A stretch of DNA of 64,000 nucleotides from Homarus americanus (GCF_018991925.1 NW_024724368.1:597596-661595), one strand, 5' to 3'; shown: positions 47,210 to 58,400, counted from the first letter of the stretch. Numbers and translations are program-made. Notes: generated from the sequence alone by a model not told the origin.

Positions 47210-49567
47210 ATGATTCGAACCAGACACCGGGAAATGCCATTGGCGGAAAATAATCATATGTAAAATAATAATCAGAAAATTTAACATAACATTAATGAAC
47301 ATTAAAATTAAACTTTAATTTGTTTGTCATCACCGGAGTTATATCACTATGGCCACCTTCAATGGTTGGCTAGAATGAAACTTTAAAACAAATTTCGAAT
47401 TCTGCATGAATGGAACTGACTCAAATATATTTTACAAGTAATTTAGGTGTGAAGGTCATTACACCTGTCTTATATTTCGACGGTATAACTAATCTAGCAG
47501 ACACACAGGCAAATGACTCGTGCAGGCCGCTGTAGGGCAGACCCGTAGGTTGTATTCACAGTATCATTACTCGATAATACTTTACAACTATCACCTCTGG
47601 GGATCTTGTTTACGTTAAACGTGTTGCTTGAATGTAATTGTATCTAACGGACTTGGTATTGAGGCTGAGAATAAACTACTTTTTATTTCCTTATGAAACA
47701 ACAAGTACATATCAAAATTTACCTGTTCTCCGTGATTCGTTTTCCGATAATATCAAAGCTACTTTCCTGAGGCTTTTACCACCCCGAAGCGACCAGCCTA
47801 CAGACTACATATCGTGACCTCAGTAAATCAAAAACATTTTTTACTCAGCTCAAACACCTGAACACTCCGTTAAACTACAGGTACATTCAAGTCACATTCT
47901 AAAAATAATCGACAAAAACGGAGTTCAAAGTGCCCCTGTAGTAAGGTATAATCATTACTTTACAACACACAACGGTTTTTAAGACCAAACTAATAATTAG
48001 CTGGATACAATGTGATGAGGAAGAACTCGCTCTGTTGAACGAGCCGTGGTTACACCTCAGCCACCGTAGCGACCTTCATCCCTTCAGTTAAATATATCAA
48101 CTTTCTATAAACAAACTCACTCGTTAACCATAGGTATAGCGGTCGATAAAAGCTCACAGACTCTTAATGCTCACCAGAAGTTCAATATAAGTTCACAGCA
48201 AGTTTACGATAGTAATTCAACGAAAAATTCCATAATTACAGCCCGTTTCATCGTCCTTAGATAATCATAATTTTTTCTAATGTAAAATTGTGATTATTAT
48301 CCATTGATAATCTTCATTTCATGTCCATAAACCTAATAGGCAGGGACGGTTTTTCTTTATACACATGAGTAAAACCCCCAACAAAACCAGACCTAAACCT
48401 ACTGTGTGTGTTGGTATACGTTCTCGAGTTGTTGGTTAGGTTTAATGTTAGATTTTCTGAATTTTTCTGAATGTAAAGTGTACTGATATGATATTGTATC
48501 AGATGTTGTTGTTAGGGGTAGCGGCGAGTCAGACGTATTAACCCATAACCATTTTAATAGCTCTGTGTGCCAATTGTAATACATGGCATAACACTAATCA
48601 TACTTAAACTAACCAAAGTTTTAATCATACCTAAATTTAAATTCCTGGCGGAGGGTAAAGCCAATTCCTGGTGTAGTTACAGTAACTGTGGTGAATCCTC
48701 TTGTAGTTCCCACGTGGAAAATTCACTAAGGTACCTTGTCGTACTTTTAATGTTCACTAGAAAAGGGATTCCACACTTGAATTTTTCCTTAACCTTCAAT
48801 TAGGTTCACTACCTCCGTTAACACTATTTATTTCCATTAATCCAATCAAGTTATCGGTCCATAACACTTCACTTGGCATCAGTGACAAATATCCTCTAAT
48901 GTCTAATCTCATCGAGTCACATCAGGTCAATTCACCTTTTAACCAATATTTCCCATATATTAACACAACACTTCACGTTACGGGTCCTCCAGCATTTCAC
49001 AACACCGAACACTTCCACTTATATCAGTATATAGCACTGAAAAAGTATCAAGTTTTTAAGGAAATGTCAAAAATGAAGGAATAATGCAGTCCACCTTGAC
49101 ACGTAAGGGACGAACAGCAAGTAATGTGGCTTCAGTCGTCGAGCTGCCCATACATGTTGCCATATCGCCGAAATTTATTTATTTTTAATTCTCTATCGTA
49201 TAAATCGTTGTTGATGTTAGAATAATGACGTATGATATAAATTATATTCTAATTTATCTTATTACTCTAAAATAAAACCTTGGTGAGCTTTATTGGAAGT
49301 AATAAAGAAACAAACGAGCGAACTATCACACAGCGTTGGATCGACTCTTTACGGTACTTTAACAACAATTCAATAATTATCTTATCACTCATATTACCAT
49401 TACTATGGGAGATTTAAATTACTTTGAAGCAGATTTTAACGAAGACGAAAAAAAAATCAATAAATAAAAAACGAAAATGATCATAAACGCGTGGAGGGAG
49501 GAGACAGTCCACACACCACCTCCTGCACCTTCATTTATCATCATCTTAATAAATACGTATAAGGAGA

Positions 49568-49595
49568 TCACACACACACACACACACACACACAC
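49568..49595. repeat. (CA)n microsatellite within duplication copy 2
   Basis: Uninterrupted CA tract, shorter than the interrupted partner at 13025-13061. Confidence 0.95.
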
Positions 49596-50055
49596 TAATG
49601 ACTGTTGATAAGCAGTTTTATTTTGACTTGTTTTTTGAGGACACATTTTTTCTGTAATTATCACACCTTTACAAGTGTATTCGATGCTAATTAATTAAAC
49701 GGTGACGGCGTTATGGCTATAGATCACCGGCGTCAAGAATTACAATAACTGCATAAAAAGGGAAGCACGCCACTGCCATCCTGCGTTCTAATTAGCGGAT
49801 TTTACATGACGTCATCTTGTACTGATGTTAATTGCGTGTTTTTTATTACTATTAACTAGTAATAATGTTAAGGGTTCATGTCAGGAGTTCAGTGTTGGTA
49901 ACGAGACAGTTTTTGTGACGTTCATATTGTGTGTAAGGGTAGAGTAACTCACACACTCTATACACGTCTTCACACACACAGAGCAGGGGTGAAATACTCA
50001 GCTGGTAGGGCACTGGCTGACGAAGGTATACACATAACCCACCGCCAAAGGCATA

Positions 50056-50157
50056 GGAACATAAGGAGTCTGCAATAGGCCGGTTGGCCTGTGCATGGCA
50101 GCTCATGTCGAGAGTTACTACCACTCTCTATCATCCATTAATCTATATAGCCTCCCT
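50056..50157 (-). mobile_element. CR1 LINE 3' fragment in duplication copy 2
   Basis: AGGAACATAAGGAGTCTGCA onward equals the 13527-13631 fragment, except that copy 1 has an extra AAGAAAAT. Only about 100 bp remain before the duplication ends. Confidence 0.9.
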
Positions 50158-50760
50158 ATATAGCCTATCCACACTTCGCATGCGGTACCTAATCAAAATA
50201 CTCTGTAACATTCATTGCCATAATATCAAAATCACTGGGGTCCGATGAACACCCTTTGTGGCCTCTACTCTGTTCTCTTTTTTTGCGCTACCGCTCACAG
50301 GATGTGTATGTGGTGCACCAAAAACTAGCTGCTGTCCGAGGCCAAAAAAAAAAAAAGATAAAAAATAAAAAAAAATCCTACCTTTCCTTCCCTTGCCTCC
50401 CACAACCTTTTTCTCCCCTGGAGGTATAGGACCATCACAATGGGCACTACTTAGTCAAAACTAATAACTTGAAATGAGGTGAGGCCACTTCATTCTAGGT
50501 CACAACAGTTAGATGAAGAAACTACTAACAGATACGGCTGCTGGAATAAATTTTCGTGGAAGGAGACTTGAGAACTCATGGGCCAATCTTCAACGCCACC
50601 GTACTTTAAGTGCTTGAACTCCAAGATAAAACCAGCAGGTTCAGGTCCACCCTTGAACCTCTTCATAACATGTTCCTGTCTGCGGGGGTGAGAGTAGGCG
50701 GGTTGAGCGACAGTCCGAATAGATAGTGAATTGACAAGGGAAGACAATAATTAGGCGAAC
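50158..50760. other. Unassigned; A-rich tract at 50344-50377
   Basis: A minus-strand frame 50747-50490 (GPEPAGFILEFKHLKYGGVE) looks protein-like but I recognise no family, and it overlaps repeat-encoded sequence. Confidence 0.35.
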
Positions 50761-50961
50761 AGGACGAGAGGTGTCAGTAACGGGGCGAAGGGTGGCAGTA
50801 ACAGGATGAGTGGTGGCAGTAACGGGGCGAATGGTGGCAGTAACGGGTCGAAGAGTGGCAGTAACAGGACGAGTGGTAGCAGTAACGGGGTGAAGAGTGG
50901 CAGTAACAGGACGAGTGGTAGCAGTAACGGGGTGAAGAGTGGCAGTAACGGGGCGAAGGGA
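50761..50961. repeat. 21-bp minisatellite (GTGGCAGTAACGGGGCGAAG type)
   Basis: About nine and a half units of 21 bp. It gives a seven-residue RPVTATL/HPVTATT repeat in the minus frame 51051-50641. Confidence 0.95.
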
Positions 50962-51612
50962 ACCATTTACACGTCCTGGAAATTTGGGATGCGGAGACGG
51001 GGAGGAGCCGGAGCTTAATCCAATAAGATGGATGACATCACCGCGACACAACTGTACACGTTATTATATTGAAAACCACAACAGCCAATAGCAGAAGATA
51101 CGTAGCAGATATACAAGTAAACATAAAAATAACATATAATGATATTGGGGAGTAAGTCGCAGGGAAAAAATCAGTTCAGCTATGGCAAAAAAAAAGAAAA
51201 AGAAAAATGAAACATGGAGTGAAAATACAAGTTATCTACCATCCACTATGGAGTTTTGTTTGCAGAGTTCTGAGGTCGTATAGCCTGTGTTGCAGGTGTG
51301 TTATCGTATCAAATGGTAATTCTCAGACGAGGAACTGTGGCAGATGGAGGCGATGGTGGCGAGGATGGTGAAGCCGCTTTGCCCCAAATTGATGTTGATC
51401 AGTGAGAGCTGAAAACGCTAGTAGTGTATTGAGTTTCTCTTGATTGATTGAGTAAGAAGGGCAGAGAATAATTTTGTATGTTCTGCACTTTCTCTCAAGA
51501 AGTCTTTGTAAGTAATAAAACTTGGCCGGATTCAGCGTTAGTGAGTTAGGAAATATGAGGGTTATGAAGGTGTCTTTCAGATCAGAAATGGTCCTCGGAA
51601 GCTTATAGTTTG
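50962..51612. other. Unassigned sequence
   Basis: An A-rich patch at 51187-51207; otherwise nothing recognised. Confidence 0.4.
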
Positions 51613-52573
51613 GCAACGGTCTGAACTGATGTCCCTGAGCCTATCAAACTTAATCTCAGAGTTTCTGACGGTGCATCGTCCACTCAGGCTGAACTGATAG
51701 CCATCCTTGCTGCCCTTCTCGCTGAGGAAGAAGCAGATGGTTTCTGCCCCTTGCTTGTCTGCTGCAATTCCAGGTCTGCTCTCGACGGGATCGCATTTGG
51801 ATCAGGGGAAAATAAGGACCTCATCCTCCGAATACGAGGGTTAACATCCACACTTCAGGATGCAGGCCGTCCTGTGACATTCCTATGGATACCCAGTCAT
51901 GTCGGTATCTTGGGGAATGAGGCAGCAGATGGCCTTGCCAAGACTGGCTGTAACACGGCAACACCTGACTACGTTGTTCCTCGAACACTTTTACAGCTTA
52001 GGACCCAAATTCGCCGCAAACAGAGAGAAGCTCGGGAAGCAGCCATCCCCCTGGGCTCCCCGCCCACCTGGTACGATGTCCTCCGTAAACTTCCTGACCT
52101 CTCGTATGTCTATGGGAAAGGGTCGCGGAAAAGGAACGTGATTGCTGCCCGTATCATCATTGGGTATGACTTTGCTTGGGAGATTGGTATCCCCGCATCC
52201 CCTGAGCAACGCTCTTGCGCATCGTGCAGAAGAACTGACAGCCGCACCCTTATTCACTACCCCCTAAGATGTCCCCACACACAACGCTTCCGTGACGCCT
52301 GCTGGACCACCACTCCACGACACCCTGGCGGAGACACGATGATCCTCCCCATACTGGCCAGATACTATGTAAATAATATTGATAATGTGTTAAAGGAATA
52401 TCCTTCCTTCCTTCCTTCCTTAGGCTTTAGTAAGCCCCTTTATAATATTTATACTGTATATACTTGTGACACTTGCCAGATGCTTCTGATGTTATTGTAC
52501 AGGGGTACCTAGTGACAGCACTAGGATCCCGCTTCCTCTGTCAAGGAATAAACTATTGAAATTGAAAATTGAA
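51613..52573 (+). mobile_element. I-clade LINE 3' end with RNase H, 5'-truncated
   Basis: The plus strand encodes the end of ORF2: RNase H (about 51640-51960), a C-terminal region with a Cys/His motif, a stop at 52512, a short 3' UTR and the tail AATAAACTATTGAAATTGAA followed by AATTG. AATAAA plus a GAAATT-type repeat is the expected 3' terminus. The left edge, near 51613, is abrupt, consistent with truncation during target-primed insertion. Confidence 0.88.
51640..52512 (+). pseudogene. RNase H and C-terminal region of I-clade LINE ORF2
   Basis: A continuous frame of at least 253 residues (the annotated Met at 51751 is internal). RNase H landmarks are SDGASSTQAELIAILAALL (Glu of AEL), LLVCCNSRSALDGI and VTFLWIPSHVGILGNEAADG then LAKTG (Asp of AAD). 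The CCNS motif has Asn where the catalytic Asp of the usual C/SDS motif is expected. The remainder includes RRKQREAREAAIPLG, RKRNVIAARIIIGYDFAWEI and CASCRRTDSRTLIHYPLRCP, which resembles the conserved CxxC...H....CP end of I/Jockey proteins. The long intact frame makes this one of the youngest LINE relics here, but the Asn would be expected to abolish RNase H activity. Confidence 0.85.
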
Positions 52574-52985
52574 CGGTCGGAAAGAAAATCTATGAAGCGA
52601 TACTTATGTTGTGGATGACTAAGTTAATGCCTTATGGAAGTTTACGAAGGTGAGAACCACTTAATGAATAATTTGAGGTCACCAGGCAGTTAAACAGTCT
52701 CAGGGTTAACGGGTCAACTACTATCAATGACACACTAAAGAAACTCTGCATGGAGTTCACCCTGTAACTAGCCAAACCCACATTTTTTCTTAGACTAGCA
52801 AAACGACCCTCTGATTGAAAGGCTTCATATAATTCTCCTGTATCTAATTAAACAATTCCGCGACCATTCAACGAGTTACAATCAGATGTTATCAAACCAA
52901 TTCCCAGCTTATTATGAGAGGAAATTGTAATTTTCTGGGCTTATGAGAACATTACAGATGTCAAAGAACCTCGTTAGATCGACAA
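52574..52985. other. Unassigned sequence
   Basis: Nothing recognisable. Confidence 0.4.
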
Positions 52986-53570
52986 TTGACTCTAAAGGTC
53001 CCCTTTATTGCTCACTGTTGCCCAAGAAGCAGACCTGGCAGGACAAAGTCCTTCATGTTGATATCCTTGGCGCCAACACTCCCAGCATAGAGGCATTTCT
53101 GGCGAAGTGACAAATGCAATGGACGGGACACATCAACCCCATGCCAGAGCACCGACTTCCCCGCCAGATCCTCTATAGACACGCCACTACCCTGGAGGAT
53201 AATGTAAAAGAGCAAAGAGCAGCTTAGAATGGCGCTCAAATGAATGTAAAATCCCTCCAAATGATCTAGAGACCATTCTATGTGACCGAATTCTTCGGCA
53301 CTCCATTTGCACCCAAGGCATCAAACATCTTGAGAACGAGCGCAACAGCGCCAGACGCACGCCCCCCACCCAGTCCGGAGCAGTTTCTGGGGCGCTTGAA
53401 TCACTCCAGCAGTATTTTATTCGCGGTTGAAAGAGGACTGACTGACTTGTAACAACAAACCCAGGATTGAAGATTAGTAAGGATTGCTTGGCTAGTTTCC
53501 TGCTGTAAGATTCGCCCTGCGGCCCTGCCCTCATCTGTCATTCTGTACACCCCAATAAATTGCAAACGGT
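52986..53570 (+). mobile_element. RTE/Rex-like LINE C-terminal fragment
   Basis: The plus strand reads KKQTWQDKVLHVDILGANTP then SIEAFLAK and QMQWTGHINPMPEHRLPRQI, followed after frame changes by GIKHLENERNSARRTPPT. These are the TW.D...N...L.....SIE..L...QL.W.GH..RM...RLPKQ and GI..FE.ER motifs of the same superfamily as 31.8-32.6 kb, but a distinct copy. Stops and at least three frame changes are present. The downstream limit is approximate. Confidence 0.75.
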
Positions 53571-54320
53571 TTCCAAAAACCATGTGAAATTTGCCTGGTA
53601 CAACAACAGCATGGGTGAATGCGGCACCGTGTCAGAAACTGGACTAGAATGAGTTCATTCCCAAGGTACAGATCTATGTACGGGATAAAAAACTTGTCTT
53701 AGGTCATTCTACTCCGTGACAACACCTATGACCAACATAACCAACTGAAAGACCTATACGAAGACTTGTGATCCGGTCTGCCAACTTCACGTCCGTTCTT
53801 CGGGATATCGTCTCTCAATTTAAGCAGCTCAACACTGAGCAGGGGCTAAGGGAAATGGCGTTCGGCACAAGCCCAAGAAATAGACTTATAGAAGGGTGGC
53901 AACATTCGCTGATCTATCATACACATTAACATAACCCTAGGTAGCTATATTGTCATCATCCTTGCATAAAGTGTTTAGGATTCAACCAGATATGGTGGTT
54001 GACAGTGTAGGTTTCAAGAGAAGTGATGAAGGTCATTCATCTAGATACCTGAAACAACTCCAGGAATGGGGAAAATCGTCGTGGACGAGAATTAAGGAGG
54101 TTTGACCCTAACCCTCTACGTGCTACCTTATCCTTGTACCACCACAGTGATCCTGGGGATTATTACATGGAATTTTACACAAGTAGTGTGCTGCAGTACA
54201 TCAAGATGCCACTCACCATTAAGATACTGATGTCAGGGAGCAGGAGGAAACTAGTAGGGAATTGCGTTATGTACTTTTTGTAGCCTGTTAATTACACCGA
54301 TATTACAGTTACGACTCCCT
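53571..54320. other. Unassigned sequence
   Basis: No supported feature. Short frames near 53770-53880 resemble nothing I know. Confidence 0.4.
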
Positions 54321-54329
54321 TACCATGTA

Positions 54330-54583
54330 CAGTCTCGTTCAAGATTCTTCGAAAACTGCTGGAGACAGCTGGCAACTCGAGGCCGTTTGTTTACTATAGT
54401 ACGTAGTAAAAATTATGAATGAATGTAAAAGGTTATCGGTGATTGGTTATTTATTCCCTAATTGCTTAAGTAATGGTTGGGCTTTGTTGTTTCGTATTAT
54501 ATTATACTACGTACTATAGTAAACAAACGGCCTTAAGTTGCCAGCTGTCTCCAACAGTGTTCGAAGAATCTTGAACGAGACTG
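54330..54583. mobile_element. Foldback MITE with 79-bp inverted repeats, Tc1/mariner-like
   Basis: Left arm 54330-54408 and right arm 54505-54583 are reverse complements with about 4 mismatches in 79. The outer ends read CAGTCTCGTTCAAGATTCTT. Both ends are flanked by TA (54328-54329 and 54584-54585), the target duplication of Tc1/mariner/pogo elements; CAGT is a common pogo-type start. The 96-bp loop is AT-rich and noncoding. The surrounding sequence extends the dyad a few more bases (CATG/CATG). Confidence 0.9.
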
Positions 54584-54597
54584 TACATGACAATGTT

Positions 54598-54598
<1 letters not shown>

Positions 54599-54638
<40 letters not shown>
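54599..54638. repeat. (GT)n microsatellite
   Basis: About 19 GT units, 15 bp to the right of the MITE. Confidence 0.97.
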
Positions 54639-54894
54639 AAGGGAGATTTGAAGACAAAAGGAACCTAACTTGTTTTCTTCCATATGGTTAATAACAAATT
54701 CGAACCTTCCGAACATTACCTGTTACCTTAAATTAAATAACACCATCATTTTTAATTGAACTACCAGTATAAGAAGTGTAAACCTCCTACAATGGGACTC
54801 TCAAAGCAACATCTTCTAAGTCACACGATAAATATTCTTGTTTCTATCCCCAGCCAACCACACAATACCCTTGGGAGACGCGAGACACCCAGCC
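54639..54894. other. Unassigned sequence
   Basis: Nothing recognisable. Confidence 0.4.
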
Positions 54895-55670
54895 GACAGT
54901 GGAGGCGGATAGCGGTGGCGGTGACGGTGATGGTGATGGTGGTGGTGACGGTGATGGTGGTGGTCGAGTTGGTGGTGGTGATAATGGTGGTGGTGGTGGT
55001 GGTGATGGTAGTGAGGGTGGAGGTGCTGGTGATGGTAGTAATGGTGATGATGGTGCTAGGGTGGTGACAGTAGTGGTGGTAGTGAGCCGGTGGTGGTGAC
55101 GGTGGTGACGGTAGTGGTGGTAGTGATGGTGAGGGTAGTGGTGGGTTGGTGGTGACGGTGACAGTGATGGTGGTGGTGGGGGTGATAACGGTGGTAGTGG
55201 TGGTGGTGATGGTGGTAGCGGTGGTGAAAGTGGTGGTGTTGTGGGTGATGACGGTGTTATTGGTGGTGGTGGGGATGATGACAGTGGCTGTGGTGGTAAG
55301 TGATGGTTGTGGTGGGGGTGATGACGATGGTGGTAGTAGTGGTGATGACGGTGGTGGTGGTGACGGTATTGGTGGTAGTGATGGTGAGGGTAGTGGTGGG
55401 GTGGTGGTGACGGTGACAGTGCTGGCGGTGGTGGGGGTGATAACGGTGGTAGTGGTGGTGGTGATGGTGGTAGCGGTGGTGAAAGTGGTGGTGTTGTGGG
55501 TGATGACGGTGTTATTGGTGGTGGTGGTGGGGATGATGACAGTGGCTGTGGTGGTGAGTGATGGTTGTGGTGGGGGTGGTGACGGTGGTGGTAGTGGTGG
55601 TGATGACGGTGGTGGTGGTGACGGTAGTGATGTTGGTGGTGGTGACGGTGGTGGTAGTGATGATAAGATA
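54895..55670. repeat. GGT-rich satellite with a 255-bp higher-order repeat
   Basis: Degenerate (GGT)n/(GAT)n. A 255-bp block starting GGTGACGGTGACAGTG at 55151 recurs nearly exactly from 55406. The period is a multiple of three, so long Gly/Asp/Val (plus) and Thr/Pro (minus) frames run through, including a 309-residue minus frame. No coding evidence beyond openness. Confidence 0.95.
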
Positions 55671-56420
55671 CAACACCTGAGATATACGTGAAGATGCAAA
55701 CATTTAAGTGTTGATTTCATGTTCTTTACTCCTCTGTAAATTACGTTCAATTCTTATTTTTGTTTTTAATCCATCCTAAATTATCTCTCTTCTCTTGCTC
55801 ATTTAATATGTTGTAATTTGTATGTCTCCCCATCTACATAACTATTAATGAACCGTAATTTATCTCAGTTTTTATTCTTATTTTCTTTAATTAACATCAA
55901 TTTATGTCTTTGTTATCATTCTGCATATTCTCTAACCAGATGTATACTGTATATAATTTCAAACTATTATTTTTTTTCAGTTATATTCTGCTTATTTTAG
56001 AGTAAATGTTTATCATGGTTATGACAATCCTTTCTCTTTCTCGCCACATGGAACACTTTACAAGGCATCAAGCGGTCTGATAAAATGCCGAGCCGCGACA
56101 TGCTCAAACAATGTTGGGGGTGACGCCGGTGAGGAAAAGATATTGACATTTTACTCCGCCTGCAGTTTCGCGTGAAACAAACAGCAGTGGGAACGCTTGA
56201 CTGTTAACAAGTAGCTGAATAAAATCGCCTGTCGTTAGCCATAATAAAATATAAAAATGTGACGCTACTTCTTAAGGGGTACGACGAGTCATACAAGGAA
56301 CGCTGAAGCATATAAGTTATTTCATTGTGTTTCATAGTGTCATATAATAAGCTGTACTGTACTTGTTTCATTAACATGGAAAATACTTCAAAATAAGGTA
56401 TACAATAGGGGACAGGGAAT
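55671..56420. other. Unassigned AT-rich sequence
   Basis: No supported feature. Confidence 0.45.
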
Positions 56421-56421
56421 T

Positions 56422-56426
56422 ACACA

Positions 56427-56473
<47 letters not shown>
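56422..56473. repeat. (CA)n microsatellite
   Basis: CA units with one CATA interruption. It supplies the VCVCV run at the end of the Helitron-derived frame. Confidence 0.97.
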
Positions 56474-56474
<1 letters not shown>

Positions 56475-56494
56475 GAAACGTACCACAAGAAACT

Positions 56495-57142
56495 TTTTTC
56501 TTAAACAAACATTCCCACCTTTTAAGACTCTTTCGCTAGGCCACGGTAGGACGCCACCCTCTGGGAGGCTCCACATTGTCTCACTGTAGTGCATTAAGGT
56601 GTCTGCTTTGATCCTGACTTTGTACTCGTCAGAAGGCATGTTTTCCAGGGCATTTTTAAATGACTGTACATACGTGTTGCGCTCATGCAGCATTTCTTGG
56701 ATAGATAGGACAATGTCATGTCTGACACCTTGAATGTTGCCACACCTGATAGTAGTCTGGTTTTCATGATCTCCCATGAAGTAGATTTGGAGGAACTTTG
56801 CCTGCTCATCTTCCAGTGGTAAGAGGGATCCTGCTTTGTGATAGACTTGACCCTGGACTTTGAATGTGGGCATGTATAAGTGCTCACGAACTACTCTGGT
56901 AGCTCCAAAGGATGTCAACTGGAAGCATGAATTGTACTTTCGTATATTTTCCAAGAAGTGTTTTGACTCTGGTGTTGTTCCCAGCATGAGAGTCTTCAAT
57001 GGTTGTGGTGGTTTTTCCAAATTTGGCACTCGTACTTTCCCATGAGAGCAGCACAGTCCAGCAGATTCTCCTTTGTATTTCTTTGCACCGCAGTATTCAC
57101 ATTTCTTATCCATGTTGCCAATGACAACAGAGGGATACTTTT
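56495..57142 (-). pseudogene. Helitron replication-protein (RepHel) N-terminal fragment
   Basis: A minus-strand frame of about 200 residues reads MDKKCEYCGAKKYKGESAGL, CCSHGKVRVPNLEKPPQPL, FLENIRKYNSCFQLTSFGA, FKVQGQVYHKAGSLLPLEDE, AKFLQIYFMGDHENQTTIRC, HDIVLSIQEMLHERNTYVQS then FKNALENMPSDEYKVRIKAD. This is the conserved N-terminal region of animal Helitron proteins: the C..CGA zinc motif, CC..GKV.LP, IR.YN..F..TS.G, FKVQGQ.YH..GSL and the Helitron-like N-terminal domain. The family continues with the HUH nuclease and helicase domains; both are missing. The frame stays open upstream of the Met (VVIGN) to 57142, where SINE sequence begins, so the Met is not a true start. Confidence 0.9.
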
Positions 57143-57416
57143 CACCTAAGCGGCACGGGTGGTCCCCATTAGAGGTTCACGGCGCCATAAGCTCGTTGAA
57201 CAGGCTTTGTGTGAAATATAACAGAGTCTAGGACTGCTTTTAGTGTTCTGTAGCCCACAGGTAGCGTTCCCCAGTCACAATTATAAGATCGTGGGTTCGA
57301 ATCCTAGCGGGGTGAGGTGTTGATTATATGTAGAAGTCCGCGTGCTTTATTGGGCTAATGAAATATATATGGATCCTCGTGTTTCGAAGCCGGATTTGGT
57401 AAAACGTTGCTCTGAT
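57143..57416 (+). mobile_element. tRNA-derived SINE, unit 1 of a tandem dimer (274-bp period)
   Basis: Starts CACCTAAGCGGCACGGGTGG, lacking the first about 40 bp seen in unit 2. It contains a tRNA-like part with an A-box-like TGTAGCCCACAGGTAGCG (57251 region) and a consensus B box GGGTTCGAATCC (near 57295), followed by a tail region ending GGGCTAATGAAATATATATG. It would be transcribed by RNA polymerase III from these internal boxes. Confidence 0.88.
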
Positions 57417-57642
57417 CACCTAAGCGGAAAGGGTGGTCCCCATTAGAGGTGTACGGCACCATAAGCTCGTTGAACAGGCTTTGTGTGAAATATAACAGTC
57501 TAGGACTGCTTTTCAGTGTCCTGGTGGCCCAGAGGTAGCGTTCCCAGGTCGCAATAATAAGATCGTGGGTTCGAATCCTGGCGGGGTGAGGTGTTGATTA
57601 TATGTAGAAGTCCGTGTGCTTTATTGGGCTAATGAAATATAC
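57417..57642 (+). mobile_element. tRNA-derived SINE, unit 2 of the dimer
   Basis: Repeats unit 1 with a 274-bp period and a few indels. Its own 5' body (CCGGATTTGGTAAAACGTTG) lies just upstream at 57390-57416. A box TGGCCCAGAGGTAGCG near 57524; B box GGGTTCGAATCC near 57567; tail GGGCTAATGAAATATACG followed by (TA)n. The 34.76-kb copy begins at the matching CTGGATTCGGTAAG, which fixes the probable 5' end of the family. Confidence 0.88.

Positions 57643-57690
<48 letters not shown>
57643..57690. repeat. (TA)n microsatellite, SINE tail
   Basis: TA tract directly after the SINE end, with one TG interruption. Confidence 0.95.
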
Positions 57691-57691
<1 letters not shown>

Positions 57692-58060
57692 GTTTGTGTG
57701 TACTTGAATGGATATTTAAAAAAAAATGGTTATGATTCACAGTGACTACACATTAAAATACTTGTTAAACACCCAGAAAGCTTATGAGCACTGTCAACTG
57801 TACTGTTTCTGAACAACACTCGAACTAGTTTGGCAGCGTGCGGGGATGGAATAGTTCCCTAGTATCATCACCATACTGTTAGATGCTGAGGTGAATGTAG
57901 ACTCGGGTCAAGGTTATTAACAAAACTTGCACAGCAAGGCTCTTTAAATGATTTTAGAGAAAAATACCAGTTGAGTATTCTGTTTATTCCAGACAGTGAC
58001 AAGATGTGATACGTTTTGAAGAGGTAATTTTAACTTGGCACGTTAATTTAATTGTTAAAT
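57691..58060. other. Unassigned sequence
   Basis: Nothing recognisable. Confidence 0.4.
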
Positions 58061-58064
58061 TTTG

Positions 58065-58400
58065 GTACTTGTTGCGTCATGTTATTTGCTGTGGCACCAA
58101 TTATGCTACATTTCTGTTACTTGCTACGTCTTATTATGTGTTACTAACTGCGTTAGGTCTAATTTTCTTGGTCCGTCATGCCCTTATGAAACGATATGTC
58201 AAATGATTGTTATTTGTTTATTACATTACGTGGTTGTTACTTATTGTCTCATGTGTTTGTTATTTGCTACATCAAGTCTGTTTTACTTTATACATCACGG
58301 GTTTGTTACTTGTTACATCACGTGTTTGTTACTTGTTACATCACGTCTTTTTTACTTATTACATCAAGTGCTTATTACTTGTTAAATCGCATCGTTTAAT
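58065..58400. repeat. 23-bp minisatellite (GTTTGTTACTTGTTACATCA type)
   Basis: About 13 units, well conserved in the middle (58290-58350) and decayed on the left. The plus-strand frames with YLLHHV-type repeats (58006-58410) are artefacts. Confidence 0.9.

Larger units (their letters stand above)
47210..50157 (+). repeat. Segmental duplication, copy 2 (partner 10579-13631)
   Basis: Collinear and in the same orientation as copy 1, 36.6 kb away. It lacks the 96 bp at 11078-11173 of copy 1 (junction CAAGTAC|ATATCAA, with TAC at both edges) and carries small insertions near 48680 (ACAGT) and 48900 (an ATGTCTA-type duplication). The left edge falls inside an RNase H frame. The right edge is within a CR1 3' fragment, at TATATAGCCTCCC directly followed by a partial repeat of itself, TATATAGCCTATCC. 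Confidence 0.95.

Noticed and set aside
53187..53534. 115-residue minus frame
   Set aside because: Shadow of the plus-strand LINE C-terminal relic.
54821..55750. 309-residue minus frame and 181-residue plus frame
   Set aside because: Encoded by the GGT satellite; openness follows from the triplet period.
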